A DNA stretch of 64,000 nt from JAJYIW01 sp963781665 (lineage in GTDB: Bacteria; Chloroflexota; Anaerolineae; Anaerolineales; Anaerolineaceae), in contig CAWAGA010000002.1 in assembly GCA_963781665.1 (NCBI GenBank), positions 4,340,001 to 4,404,000 of the forward strand, written 5' to 3'. The position numbers and the translations under genes were made by a program. The notes below the pieces were generated by a model. It worked only from the letters and a program-made list of their open reading frames with translations, ran no database searches and was not told where the DNA came from. Shown here in pieces: positions 9,514-17,084 of the stretch (its first letter is position 1; the number at the start of each line of letters is the position of its first letter).

Positions 9514-9560
9514 GGGACAAAGGTTGAAGCTTACTAGATTCCGCTCCAACCTTTGTTCCC
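9514..9560 (-). other. Intercistronic hairpin between livK and the permease gene
   Basis: Arms GGGACAAAGGTTG (9514-9526) and CAACCTTTGTTCCC (9547-9560) form a strong stem with one bulged base. On the minus strand no T-run follows it, so it is not a complete terminator. Its place just after livK fits a 3'-end stabilising or processing hairpin that lets the binding protein be made in excess over the membrane parts, as known for other ABC operons. Confidence 0.6.
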
Positions 9561-9588
9561 AAAAAAATTCTACCGACTGATTATAATT

Positions 9589-10833
9589 TTACGGAGCAGG
9601 TACCCACTTGCCATCTTTTACCATGTAGAAGATAGGGCCAGAGGAGTTGCATTCGCCGGTTGCATCACAAGTGAAGGTGCCGGTGAGCCCGTGATAATCT
9701 TTAAGGCTGCGGACAGCAGTAACCAGGGCGCCACGTGGAATGTAGAGGTTTCCATCGTCACCTTTGACCGCTACGGTCTTGATGACAGAAACCAGAGCCG
9801 CTACAACGTCATAGCCGTTCCAGGTATATGGGGAGAGTACTCCGGGATCCTTGCCGAAGGCAGTCTTATAGGCTGCATCGAATGCGGTTTTGGCAGCTGA
9901 GTCAGGCGGGGTCAAGGATACAGCGTAAGCGCCTTCAGCATTTTTACCAGCCCGATTAATAAAATCAGCGCCGTAGGTGCCATCGCAACCGAAGAAGATA
10001 GTATTGGTCAGGCCGGATTGTGACATCTGGTTAGCAAGAACGACTGCATCACCGATGTAACCACCGAAGTAAAGAGCCTGGGGCTTGTTAGCGGCAGCTT
10101 TTGACAAGACAGCAGTGTAATCAGCCTCACCAGGTGTAATTGCATCGAATGAAGTGACATTACCGCCGAGTTTTGCAAATTCGGTCTGTACAACCTCTGC
10201 TAATCCTTTGCCGTAGGCAGATCCATCGTGCAGGATTGCTAAATCTTTTATGCTGAGCTTATTGTAAAGATATGCAGCAGCAAATTGTCCCTGGGTTGCA
10301 TCGGTGAAAGCTATTCGGTTAAAGACTTTTGAGCCCGATTGGGTAAGGGGAGGATTCGTTGCCGATGGCGAAAGCATCGGTAGTCCGTATTTTTCGTAGA
10401 TCGGCATCGCAGCCGCGGTCGCACCTGAGAAGATGTGACCTGCAATTGCTACCATAGTCTGATCGGTGACGAACTTATTGGCAACAGCGGCTCCACCTTC
10501 AGCAGTACCGCCATCGTCCTGGGCAACCAATTCGAATTTCCAACCCTGCACGTCGCCAGCATCATTGATGGCAATTTGGCCGCCTTGGGATATATCGATA
10601 CCGAAGGATGCATTGTCGCCAGTCATTGGGCCACCCATACCAATCTTGACGGTTTGGCCGGGCTCTATTTTTGCACATCCGTAAGTGTCTGTGCCACACA
10701 CTGCAGGTTCACCGGTAGAAGGGGCCGTGGTCGATGAAGCAGTGGTCGGTGCCGTCGTCGCAGCAGCTGGCGTGCAGCTTGCTAGAATTAGGGCAGCTAA
10801 TACAATTACATACAAAATATTACGAGGTTTCAT
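9589..10833 (-). CDS. livK: Branched-chain amino acid ABC transporter substrate-binding lipoprotein
   Basis: The extracytoplasmic receptor of the importer. A lipoprotein signal peptide ends in a lipobox (LILASC, Cys about residue 20), followed by a Ser/Thr/Ala-rich tether. The Peripla_BP_6 domain begins at about residue 60 (VKIGMGGPMTGDNASFG) and has the typical ANKFVTDQTMVAIAG and FNRIAFTDATQGQFAA motifs. Length 414, normal. The start is fixed by AAGGAGAAG eight bases upstream. First gene of the operon, with a promoter and about 230 bases of leader. Ligand specificity cannot be read from sequence. Confidence 0.94.
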   Translation of the reverse strand: MKPRNILYVIVLAALILASCTPAAATTAPTTASSTTAPSTGEPAVCGTDTYGCAKIEPGQTVKIGMGGPMTGDNASFGIDISQGGQIAINDAGDVQGWKFELVAQDDGGTAEGGAAVANKFVTDQTMVAIAGHIFSGATAAAMPIYEKYGLPMLSPSATNPPLTQSGSKVFNRIAFTDATQGQFAAAYLYNKLSIKDLAILHDGSAYGKGLAEVVQTEFAKLGGNVTSFDAITPGEADYTAVLSKAAANKPQALYFGGYIGDAVVLANQMSQSGLTNTIFFGCDGTYGADFINRAGKNAEGAYAVSLTPPDSAAKTAFDAAYKTAFGKDPGVLSPYTWNGYDVVAALVSVIKTVAVKGDDGNLYIPRGALVTAVRSLKDYHGLTGTFTCDATGECNSSGPIFYMVKDGKWVPAP

Positions 10834-10907
10834 CTTTCTTCTCCTTAAAAAAATGTTGTCGTTTTAATTCAAGATGAACTGTTGAGATACACTTAATCTA
10901 TCTCCAG

Positions 10908-10920
10908 CGATCACCTCCTT
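10908..10920 (-). promoter_or_regulatory. Extended Shine-Dalgarno-like element in the livK leader without a downstream frame
   Basis: The minus strand reads AAGGAGGTGATCG, complementary to the whole 3' tail of 16S rRNA (GATCACCTCCTT). No ATG, GTG or TTG frame of reasonable length begins at usable distance; livK itself has its own site about 70 bases downstream. It could act as a ribosome-binding mRNA stabiliser or standby site, as the STAB-SD of Bacillus cry3A does. Confidence 0.5.
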
Positions 10921-11069
10921 AATAAAAACCAACTGGATGATCTTTCCTTATATTTCCTGCATTTGTATACGTTCTGGGGAGTATTCTTATTACCAGACCC
11001 AGCTTATACATCAGGGTAGCTGTCAATTATCGCGGTTTTTTATATTTCGATTTAAATATAATTCTGCAC

Positions 11070-11099
11070 ATAGTACAACAAATGAAGTCTATTTGTCAA
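11070..11099 (-). promoter_or_regulatory. Probable sigma-70 promoter of the liv operon
   Basis: On the minus strand a consensus -35 TTGACA (11094-11099) is followed after 18 bases by TACTAT (11070-11075). Transcription would begin near 11063 and give a leader of about 230 bases before livK. Confidence 0.65.
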
Positions 11100-11171
11100 T
11101 AGGTTTAAAAATTTTGATTGGGGGAATTTCGTGCTAATTCGTTGTTACGCGCCAATAGCGTTCGAATCGCA

Positions 11172-14100
11172 TCAATCTTTATCCATTGGAGCCATACGAT
11201 GAATAACCATGAGCGTGGTATCATCTCCAGGGGGTTCATCTTGTAAAAAATCGCCTAAGCTCGTATCGATTGCTTCAATCAATTGGCGTGAAGTAAGACC
11301 TGCAGCGTCTTCAACGGTTCTTCGCAGCCGTTCTTCACCAAAAAATTCACCTTGAGGAGAAAACGCTTCGGTAGCCCCATCGGTAAAGAAAACCACTGAA
11401 TCATCCGGATTTATTACTTTGTGATGGTCTCGAAGTTGGATGGGACTGCCGAGTGCTCCTAATGCTGCGCCTCCACGCGCCAATCGTTCGACCTTCCCAC
11501 TATGTCCATTTCGAAATAAAGGTTGGTTATGACCAGCACTGGCATACACCAGATCGCCATTTACGAGATCGAGAACAGCATAAAACGCAGTCACAAATAA
11601 CCCATTCTGAGAATTGATTAATAATAAGTCATTGACATGTTCCAGAACCCGTGCTGGCGATTTATTATCAGGAATTGTCGAGCGGATGAGTGTTCGAGTG
11701 ACTGCCATATATAAAGCAGCCGGCATGCCTTTATCAGAGACATCAGCGATGACCAAACCCAGGTGCATGTCAGGCAGCTCAAAAAAATCATAAAAATCGC
11801 CGCCGACCTGGCGGGCAGGCCGCCAGCTCACATCCAGCTCCCAACCAGATAAATCAGGCAGCATTGCAGGCAAAAAAGTTCGTTGGATTTCTCGAGCCAG
11901 TTGAATTTCTCTCTCTAGCCGTTCTCTTCCAACCATTTCTTTTTGCAGACGGTCATTCTGGATGGCAATGGATGCTTGTTGGGCGATGCTTGAGATGATT
12001 TCAGCTCTTTTTTGCCTGAATTTTTGCTCAGTGCTGGTTTCGGCGGCTAAAAGAATTCCATATTGATCATCTTTAACTGCTAAAGAAAAACCCATGATGA
12101 CCGCTGAGCGCCTGGTCAAGACTTTATCAATGTCTTGAAATTCATCAAGAACTGGAATGTGTTTCCAGTCATCTGGAGAAAGGCCGTCTGCTTCAAAGTT
12201 GACGAAAATCGACTTTTCTGATTGCCAGACTGTATCCAATATAGGAAATTCTCCTGGTAAATATGAATTCATTCGAATTTGCTCGTCAACGCTGGTTGAA
12301 CCTGAATGGACATAGGCAATTTCGAAACGGTTTTTTTCTTCGTTGAACAGGTAAATCACACACATATCGATGCCGATTAAAATGGGCATGATATTCACAA
12401 TCGATTCAAGTATATCGTCGAGGTTGTTTGAACTGGCAATAGATTGTGCAACTTGAAGCATTACGGCTGTTACGTATGCTTCTTCTTGTCTGGCTTCGAG
12501 CAAGCGGATATTCTCGATTGCAACCGCAGTTTGCTGGATGATGCCTTGAATAATTGTTAATTGTTCTTCTTCACGATTGGGTGAATTGGTTGGGTTAAAA
12601 TTGGCGAGGTCGTAAGTCAACAAGAAAGCCCCCAAGAAATACTGCCTGGTCTCGAGCGGCAAAAGAACGAAAAACGAATCATCAAATGAAGTCATTTCGC
12701 TTTGCGGAATAGACAGGTCATGGACGGGATCGGTGATGATGACTGCATTATGCTCATTGACGAGGCGCTCGAAAGCTGGCACTTTCTGGGCAGGGAATGG
12801 AGCAGATCCAATATGCAGGTGATGCGCCTGGACCTTGCCATAAACGGTTTTCAAGCTAAACTCATTCTCGATATCGTCCCATAAAAAGATCGAACACCCT
12901 TTTATCCCGGCTAAAAGGGCAGTCAGTCGTACGATAGCCTGGATCAGGTCGTCGATCGTGGTCAGCGATTGTGAGGCTTCTGTCACCTGTAGGAGTAGTG
13001 TTGAGATCCAGGCCTGCTCTTGAGCTGACGAATATAAGCGATTATTCTCAATAGCGATCGCTGCGTATGCAGCAATCGTAACCGTCATTTCGCTTGATTT
13101 ACTGTCGTATTGGCCTTTGGTCTCATGAGCCAGGGTGAGTATTCCAACGATATGCCCATTCGCTCGGAGGACAACTGCAATTGAAGAATAATCCACTGGA
13201 AATGCCATCGCCAATCCCAATGGTTCGATGGGATCACCAATCGAACGGATAAGTGGTCCCTCTTCCTGGCTGATTCGCGAGAACCAGGCGTCGAAATCTT
13301 CAGATGTATCTTGAACCTTTTCGACCATTTCTCGATCACACCCATGCACCGACGCGAGATGGTAATGCTTGTCCGGCTGCTCATCTTCATTTTTTATAAC
13401 CTCGTCCAGCAGCCAGATCGCGGCAGCGTCGCAAGGCAAATGATTTTCCAATTCTGTTAGGATGAAATCAAGTACTTGTTCGAGAACGATGTTTGTTGAA
13501 ATTAAGCTGGCTACATCTCGCAAGCTTTCTGAGATCTCGTGGCGCCAACTTTCAGTGTGATAAAGAGTGGCATTTCGTAAGGAAATAGCGATATTGGCAG
13601 ATAATGCTTCAAAAAGAGAAAGGTCATCTTTGTCGAAAGCATTCCGCTCATTGCTCTGGATATCAAGTACTCCCAAAATATCATCGCCAAAGATGAGGGG
13701 CAGGGTTAGCTCTGAGTTAGTTTCTCCTGCTGATAATAATGACGGGCGATATCGCTCATCCTGGCCAACGTCATTTGCTAAAACAGATTGCCCATTTCTG
13801 GCGACCCAAGGGATGATTCCTTGAGGGTTATCCAGGTCGTAAGAAACTCCCATCGCCTTCATCGATTCGCTTCTCAATCCGCTCCCTGCTTGAAACAATA
13901 TTTTGCGTTGAACCAAATTGATAGTAAACAGGTGTACGAAAGGGTACCCAAATCTTATATGAATTAAATTGACGACTTCGTGTAGCAATTTCTCCAGATC
14001 GAGAATGGACGTGATGGCACGGCTTACTTCGACGACGGTCGATATTTGATCTGCCCTTCTTTGAGCTGTGCCATACAATCGAGCCCCCTCAATAGCCAAG

Positions 14101-15038
14101 GCAATGTTGTCGGCAAGTGCCCTGAGAACCATGATATCCATATCGTGAAATGCATCCAACCGGTTACTTTGCACGTCGAGAACACCCAGGATCTGTTTTT
14201 CGATTTTTAAGGGGAGCACTATTTCTGATTGGGTTTCCGGCAGGCTATCGACGTAGCGAAAATGTGGTTCTTGCTTAACATCGGAGGCAATCAGCTCTTC
14301 CCCGGTCTGGGCGACGTAACCTACGATTCCTTCGCCTAAATGAACTAAAAACCCTTGTGGGAGGTAATCCGAATCTTTTTCAGTGATGAACCTGGCGCTG
14401 GCTCGAAAATTTAAAATATCCTGATTCTTTTCGATAGTAATAATGGCAACATAATAAAATTGAAAAGTGTGGAGAATCAACCGGGTGACTCTTCTTGCTA
14501 GTTCATCCAGGTTTAGGACATTTGCAATTTGAAAACTTACGGAGCGGACGAGGGCGAGTTGTTCGAAGCGCCAGTTCTTAATCGCAATTTGCTGGCTGAT
14601 TTGCATCGAGGCTGCGGAATGTGACGCCAGCGCCTCCAGAAATTGCAGATCATTTTCATCGAAAGGGCGGCTGGGAGGTCTTTCGATCCGTAAGACTCCA
14701 ATGAGGCTGTCCTGAGAAATCAGCGGTATGGCGATAACATCCGCTTCAGGAGACGCTGATGCTGGGCTTGCTCCAATCTTGATTGTTTTCCTAGAGGCTA
14801 ATACTTGCTTGATCAGGTCGTTCGTAGGCGAGAAGAATATTTCAGGATCATCCGAACCAGGAAGATGGAAGGCGTCAAAAGATAACCATAAATTTGCTTT
14901 GCTCGCTGTCAATCTCTCAACCGTTGAAGTGATGAGAGCCTGTTGAGAGGTTAATGATGTTTGAGATCCCAATTGCTCACTAAGCTTGAGGATCTCCATC
15001 CAGTCATAGCAATTTTCTGACCCAAGTTTAGCGCTCAA
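11172..15038 (-). CDS. Six-GAF-domain SpoIIE/RsbU-type serine phosphatase
   Basis: A 1288-residue cytoplasmic regulator. Six consecutive GAF-like sensor modules fill about residues 1-1030 (repeated ends such as GVLDVQSNRLDAF, GVLDIQSNERNAF, AVAIENIRLLEAR). A short coiled coil (LEREIQLAREIQRTFLPA) leads to a PP2C-like SpoIIE phosphatase domain. Its metal-binding residues are visible in VGGDFYDFF, VIADVSDKGMPAAL, FFTDGATEAF and PPGDDTTLMVI. Such enzymes dephosphorylate anti-sigma-factor antagonists in partner switching. The start is a TTG that overlaps the stop of the upstream kinase gene by four bases. No RsbV-type antagonist or sigma-B gene is in the window, so the target is elsewhere. Confidence 0.9.
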   Translation of the reverse strand: MSAKLGSENCYDWMEILKLSEQLGSQTSLTSQQALITSTVERLTASKANLWLSFDAFHLPGSDDPEIFFSPTNDLIKQVLASRKTIKIGASPASASPEADVIAIPLISQDSLIGVLRIERPPSRPFDENDLQFLEALASHSAASMQISQQIAIKNWRFEQLALVRSVSFQIANVLNLDELARRVTRLILHTFQFYYVAIITIEKNQDILNFRASARFITEKDSDYLPQGFLVHLGEGIVGYVAQTGEELIASDVKQEPHFRYVDSLPETQSEIVLPLKIEKQILGVLDVQSNRLDAFHDMDIMVLRALADNIALAIEGARLYGTAQRRADQISTVVEVSRAITSILDLEKLLHEVVNLIHIRFGYPFVHLFTINLVQRKILFQAGSGLRSESMKAMGVSYDLDNPQGIIPWVARNGQSVLANDVGQDERYRPSLLSAGETNSELTLPLIFGDDILGVLDIQSNERNAFDKDDLSLFEALSANIAISLRNATLYHTESWRHEISESLRDVASLISTNIVLEQVLDFILTELENHLPCDAAAIWLLDEVIKNEDEQPDKHYHLASVHGCDREMVEKVQDTSEDFDAWFSRISQEEGPLIRSIGDPIEPLGLAMAFPVDYSSIAVVLRANGHIVGILTLAHETKGQYDSKSSEMTVTIAAYAAIAIENNRLYSSAQEQAWISTLLLQVTEASQSLTTIDDLIQAIVRLTALLAGIKGCSIFLWDDIENEFSLKTVYGKVQAHHLHIGSAPFPAQKVPAFERLVNEHNAVIITDPVHDLSIPQSEMTSFDDSFFVLLPLETRQYFLGAFLLTYDLANFNPTNSPNREEEQLTIIQGIIQQTAVAIENIRLLEARQEEAYVTAVMLQVAQSIASSNNLDDILESIVNIMPILIGIDMCVIYLFNEEKNRFEIAYVHSGSTSVDEQIRMNSYLPGEFPILDTVWQSEKSIFVNFEADGLSPDDWKHIPVLDEFQDIDKVLTRRSAVIMGFSLAVKDDQYGILLAAETSTEQKFRQKRAEIISSIAQQASIAIQNDRLQKEMVGRERLEREIQLAREIQRTFLPAMLPDLSGWELDVSWRPARQVGGDFYDFFELPDMHLGLVIADVSDKGMPAALYMAVTRTLIRSTIPDNKSPARVLEHVNDLLLINSQNGLFVTAFYAVLDLVNGDLVYASAGHNQPLFRNGHSGKVERLARGGAALGALGSPIQLRDHHKVINPDDSVVFFTDGATEAFSPQGEFFGEERLRRTVEDAAGLTSRQLIEAIDTSLGDFLQDEPPGDDTTLMVIHRMAPMDKD

Positions 15039-15457
15039 GATACTATTTCCTTATACTTGACCATGGTCAGAATATTTTCAGACTCACTTGAAAAATCAAA
15101 ATGGATTTCATCCATCATCTTACGCATAAAATATAGACCAAGCCCTCGTTCTTTTCGGAAGTCAATTGGGCTGGTTAAATCAGGCGCTATTACCATTCCT
15201 GGATCAAACGCATGTCCATGGTCGGTCAATTTTATCTCGATATGGGTTGGGTCAACTTTACACATACATTCGATGTCACCCAAATCTTCGCCCCCATAAG
15301 CATGGTCGATTATATTCGAACAGGCTTCGTCCACCGCCGTTTGAATACTGTATCTGGCAACTTCGTCGAATCCTGCTTTAATTGCGAAATTGTCGACAAA
15401 ATCACATATTTTTTTTAAATTTTCAAATCTGGCAGGAATAACGATTGTGGTTGGCAA
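15035..15457 (-). CDS. RsbW-type serine kinase / anti-sigma factor (HATPase)
   Basis: A GHKL ATPase of the RsbW/SpoIIAB family, about 140 residues. The N box (AVDEACSNIIDHAYGG), the G1-like LTDHGHAFDP and G2 ERGLGLYFMRKMMDE are present. RsbW-like kinases bind a sigma factor or other partner and phosphorylate an antagonist; the SpoIIE-type phosphatase encoded immediately downstream would reverse that. I chose a TTG at 15455-15457, preceded by TGAGGA at eight bases. A longer frame reaches 15520 but would overlap a TATAAT box. Confidence 0.85.
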   Translation of the reverse strand: MPTTIVIPARFENLKKICDFVDNFAIKAGFDEVARYSIQTAVDEACSNIIDHAYGGEDLGDIECMCKVDPTHIEIKLTDHGHAFDPGMVIAPDLTSPIDFRKERGLGLYFMRKMMDEIHFDFSSESENILTMVKYKEIVS

Positions 15458-15490
15458 TATCTTATCCTCACCACAGATGGTTTTAATTTT

Positions 15491-15520
15491 ATTATAACAC
15501 TCGGAAATTCGCGAACCCAA
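15491..15520 (-). promoter_or_regulatory. Probable promoter of the RsbW/SpoIIE operon
   Basis: Minus-strand TATAAT (15491-15496) with a weak -35 TTGGGT (15515-15520), spacing 18. Its position inside the longest frame supports the internal TTG start of the kinase. Confidence 0.45.
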
Positions 15521-15540
15521 AGTCGAGATTTGTAAAATGC

Positions 15541-15569
15541 TTGCGTGATAAATCGAACATATATAAAAT
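15541..15569 (+). promoter_or_regulatory. Probable promoter of the CBS-radC genes
   Basis: TTGCGT (15541-15546), 17 bases, TAAAAT (15564-15569), 40 bases before the ATG of the CBS gene. It is divergent from the RsbW promoter. Confidence 0.45.
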
Positions 15570-15608
15570 GAGGGTACTGTATCAAAAAAGCCAAATTGGA
15601 GGTGTCAA

Positions 15609-16268
15609 ATGCTGGTGGGAGAACGGATGTCAAAGCCGGCGATAACAATCAAGCCGGATGTACCAATTTAAGAAGCATTGGTACTCATGCGCAAGGAAAA
15701 GGTAAGGCGGTTTCCGGTTATTGATCGCCGTGGGCGTTTAATTGGTATGGTTTCAGAAAAAGATTTATTGAACGCTTCTCCATCGGAGGCCACATCGCTT
15801 AGCGTTTGGGAATTGAATTATTTAATAAGTAAAATAACAGTTGAGCGAGTCATGACCTACTCGATCATATCAGTTACGGAGGATACTCCTGTTGAAGAAG
15901 CAGCTCGGATCATGGCTGATAATAACATCGGTGCGCTTCCGGTTCTTAGAGGTGATGAAATTGTAGGGATGATCACCGAGACAGACCTTTTCAAGATTTT
16001 CCTGGAGTTATTCGCTGCACGAGATGAAGGTGTAAGAATTACTGTGCTTATCTCAGATAAGCCAGGTAAACTGCACGAGCTTACGGGCGCAATCCTGGAT
16101 GCTGGAGGAAATATCCTTGCCCTCGGATCTTTTCTAAGCGATAAGGTCGAAAATAAAATTATGACGATCAAGATAAGCAACCTTGCGATGAAAACAGTAA
16201 AATCGGCTATCTTGCCTTTCGTCGAAGAAATTCTAGATATTCGAGAAATGAAGATGGATTTAAGATGA
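15609..16268 (+). CDS. CBS-pair and ACT domain protein, interrupted by an in-frame TAA
   Basis: Two CBS domains (VRRFPVIDRRGRLIGMVSEKDLL; then NIGALPVLRGDEIVGMITETD) are followed by a C-terminal ACT domain (RITVLISDKPGKLHELTG), an AcuB-like layout. These proteins sense adenosyl nucleotides or amino acids. The natural start is the ATG at 15609, seven bases after GGAGGTG. In that frame codon 21 is TAA (15669-15671), in the context VPI-stop-EALVLMRK where Gln (CAA) would fit. The remaining open frame from a TTG at 15678 would give 196 residues without the first part of CBS1. Nonsense mutation, base-call error or readthrough are possible. The stop overlaps radC (ATGA). Confidence 0.75.
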
Positions 16269-16966
16269 CCGATAGGGCGCCATCGTACCGAATCAGGGAT
16301 CTGTCCGAAAACGATCGCCCGAGAGAACGGTTAGAAAAATTAGGCGCCCAGGCATTAAGCAATCCAGAGTTGTTGGCCATTTTGCTTCGAGTGGGAGTGC
16401 ATGGAGAAAACGCGGTCCAGGTTGGACAACGCCTGATTTCTGAGTTCAAGGGGTTGGCAGGCATTCACAGAGCTTCATTTGAAGAGTTATGCAACCAATC
16501 AGGTATTGGCCCCGCAAAAGCCGCCCAGGTTAAAGCCGCGATTGAATTAGGTAAAAGGCTGAGTATTGAAGCACCTGACGAACGCCCATCTATTCACAGC
16601 CCGGGTGATGCTGGCAGTCTGGTCAAGTACGAAATGAGCGCCCTCGAGCAGGAGGAATTATGGATTATGCTGCTCGACACGCGCAATCGCCTGGCACACA
16701 TCGATAAACTGTACCGGGGATCACTGAACGCTTCTATGGTAAGGGTGGGAGAAGTATTTAAAAGCGCCATCCGCAGGAATATAGCCTCAATCATCGTTCT
16801 TCATAACCATCCGAGCGGAGATCCAACGCCAAGTCCAGATGATATTAATTTGACCCGAGCGATTGTTCAGGCGGGGAAATTATTGGATATCGAGGTTCTC
16901 GACCATCTCGTTGTTGGGGGTGGTAAGTTTATCTCCTTGAAGGAACGCGGATTGGGTTTTGGATAA
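16265..16966 (+). CDS. radC: RadC family JAMM-domain protein
   Basis: A 233-residue RadC protein of normal size. The N-terminal helix-hairpin-helix region (GAQALSNPELLAILLRVG, then NQSGIGPAKAAQVKAAIELG) is followed by the JAB1/MPN-like domain with the metal-binding signature HNHPSGDPTPSPDD near residue 179. The family is widespread, but its old assignment to DNA repair is not secure; a role in recombination or natural transformation is suggested in some bacteria. The start codon overlaps the CBS gene stop by four bases. Confidence 0.93.
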   Translation: MTDRAPSYRIRDLSENDRPRERLEKLGAQALSNPELLAILLRVGVHGENAVQVGQRLISEFKGLAGIHRASFEELCNQSGIGPAKAAQVKAAIELGKRLSIEAPDERPSIHSPGDAGSLVKYEMSALEQEELWIMLLDTRNRLAHIDKLYRGSLNASMVRVGEVFKSAIRRNIASIIVLHNHPSGDPTPSPDDINLTRAIVQAGKLLDIEVLDHLVVGGGKFISLKERGLGFG

Positions 16967-17084
16967 TAGATTCCATTGCCGAAAGCCGTAAATTTCGATT
17001 GAGATTACCTTTCAGCTTGTTGTTTTCAATAGGATGATACAATTGGTCTCGCTCCGATAAAACACACATAAGGTGTATACATAA

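Larger units (their letters stand above)
10834..11171. other. livK leader and promoter region
   Basis: This 338-base gap between the phosphatase stop and livK (both minus) has no coding frame of substance. It holds a sigma-70 type promoter, then about 230 bases of untranslated leader, including an extended Shine-Dalgarno-like element about 75 bases before livK. I see no known riboswitch fold, and no hairpin plus T-run that would mark an attenuator. Confidence 0.6.

Noticed and set aside
10435..10867. Several open frames on the plus strand opposite livK
   Set aside because: They mirror the livK reading frame, have no family similarity and no ribosome sites; shadows of a well supported gene.
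10908..10920. Fragment of a 16S rRNA gene
   Set aside because: Only 12-13 bases match the 16S tail and it is in reverse orientation relative to any rRNA context; no further rRNA sequence surrounds it.
15458..15520. Longer start for the RsbW-like kinase
   Set aside because: The first 21 residues are not family-like and include the TATAAT box.
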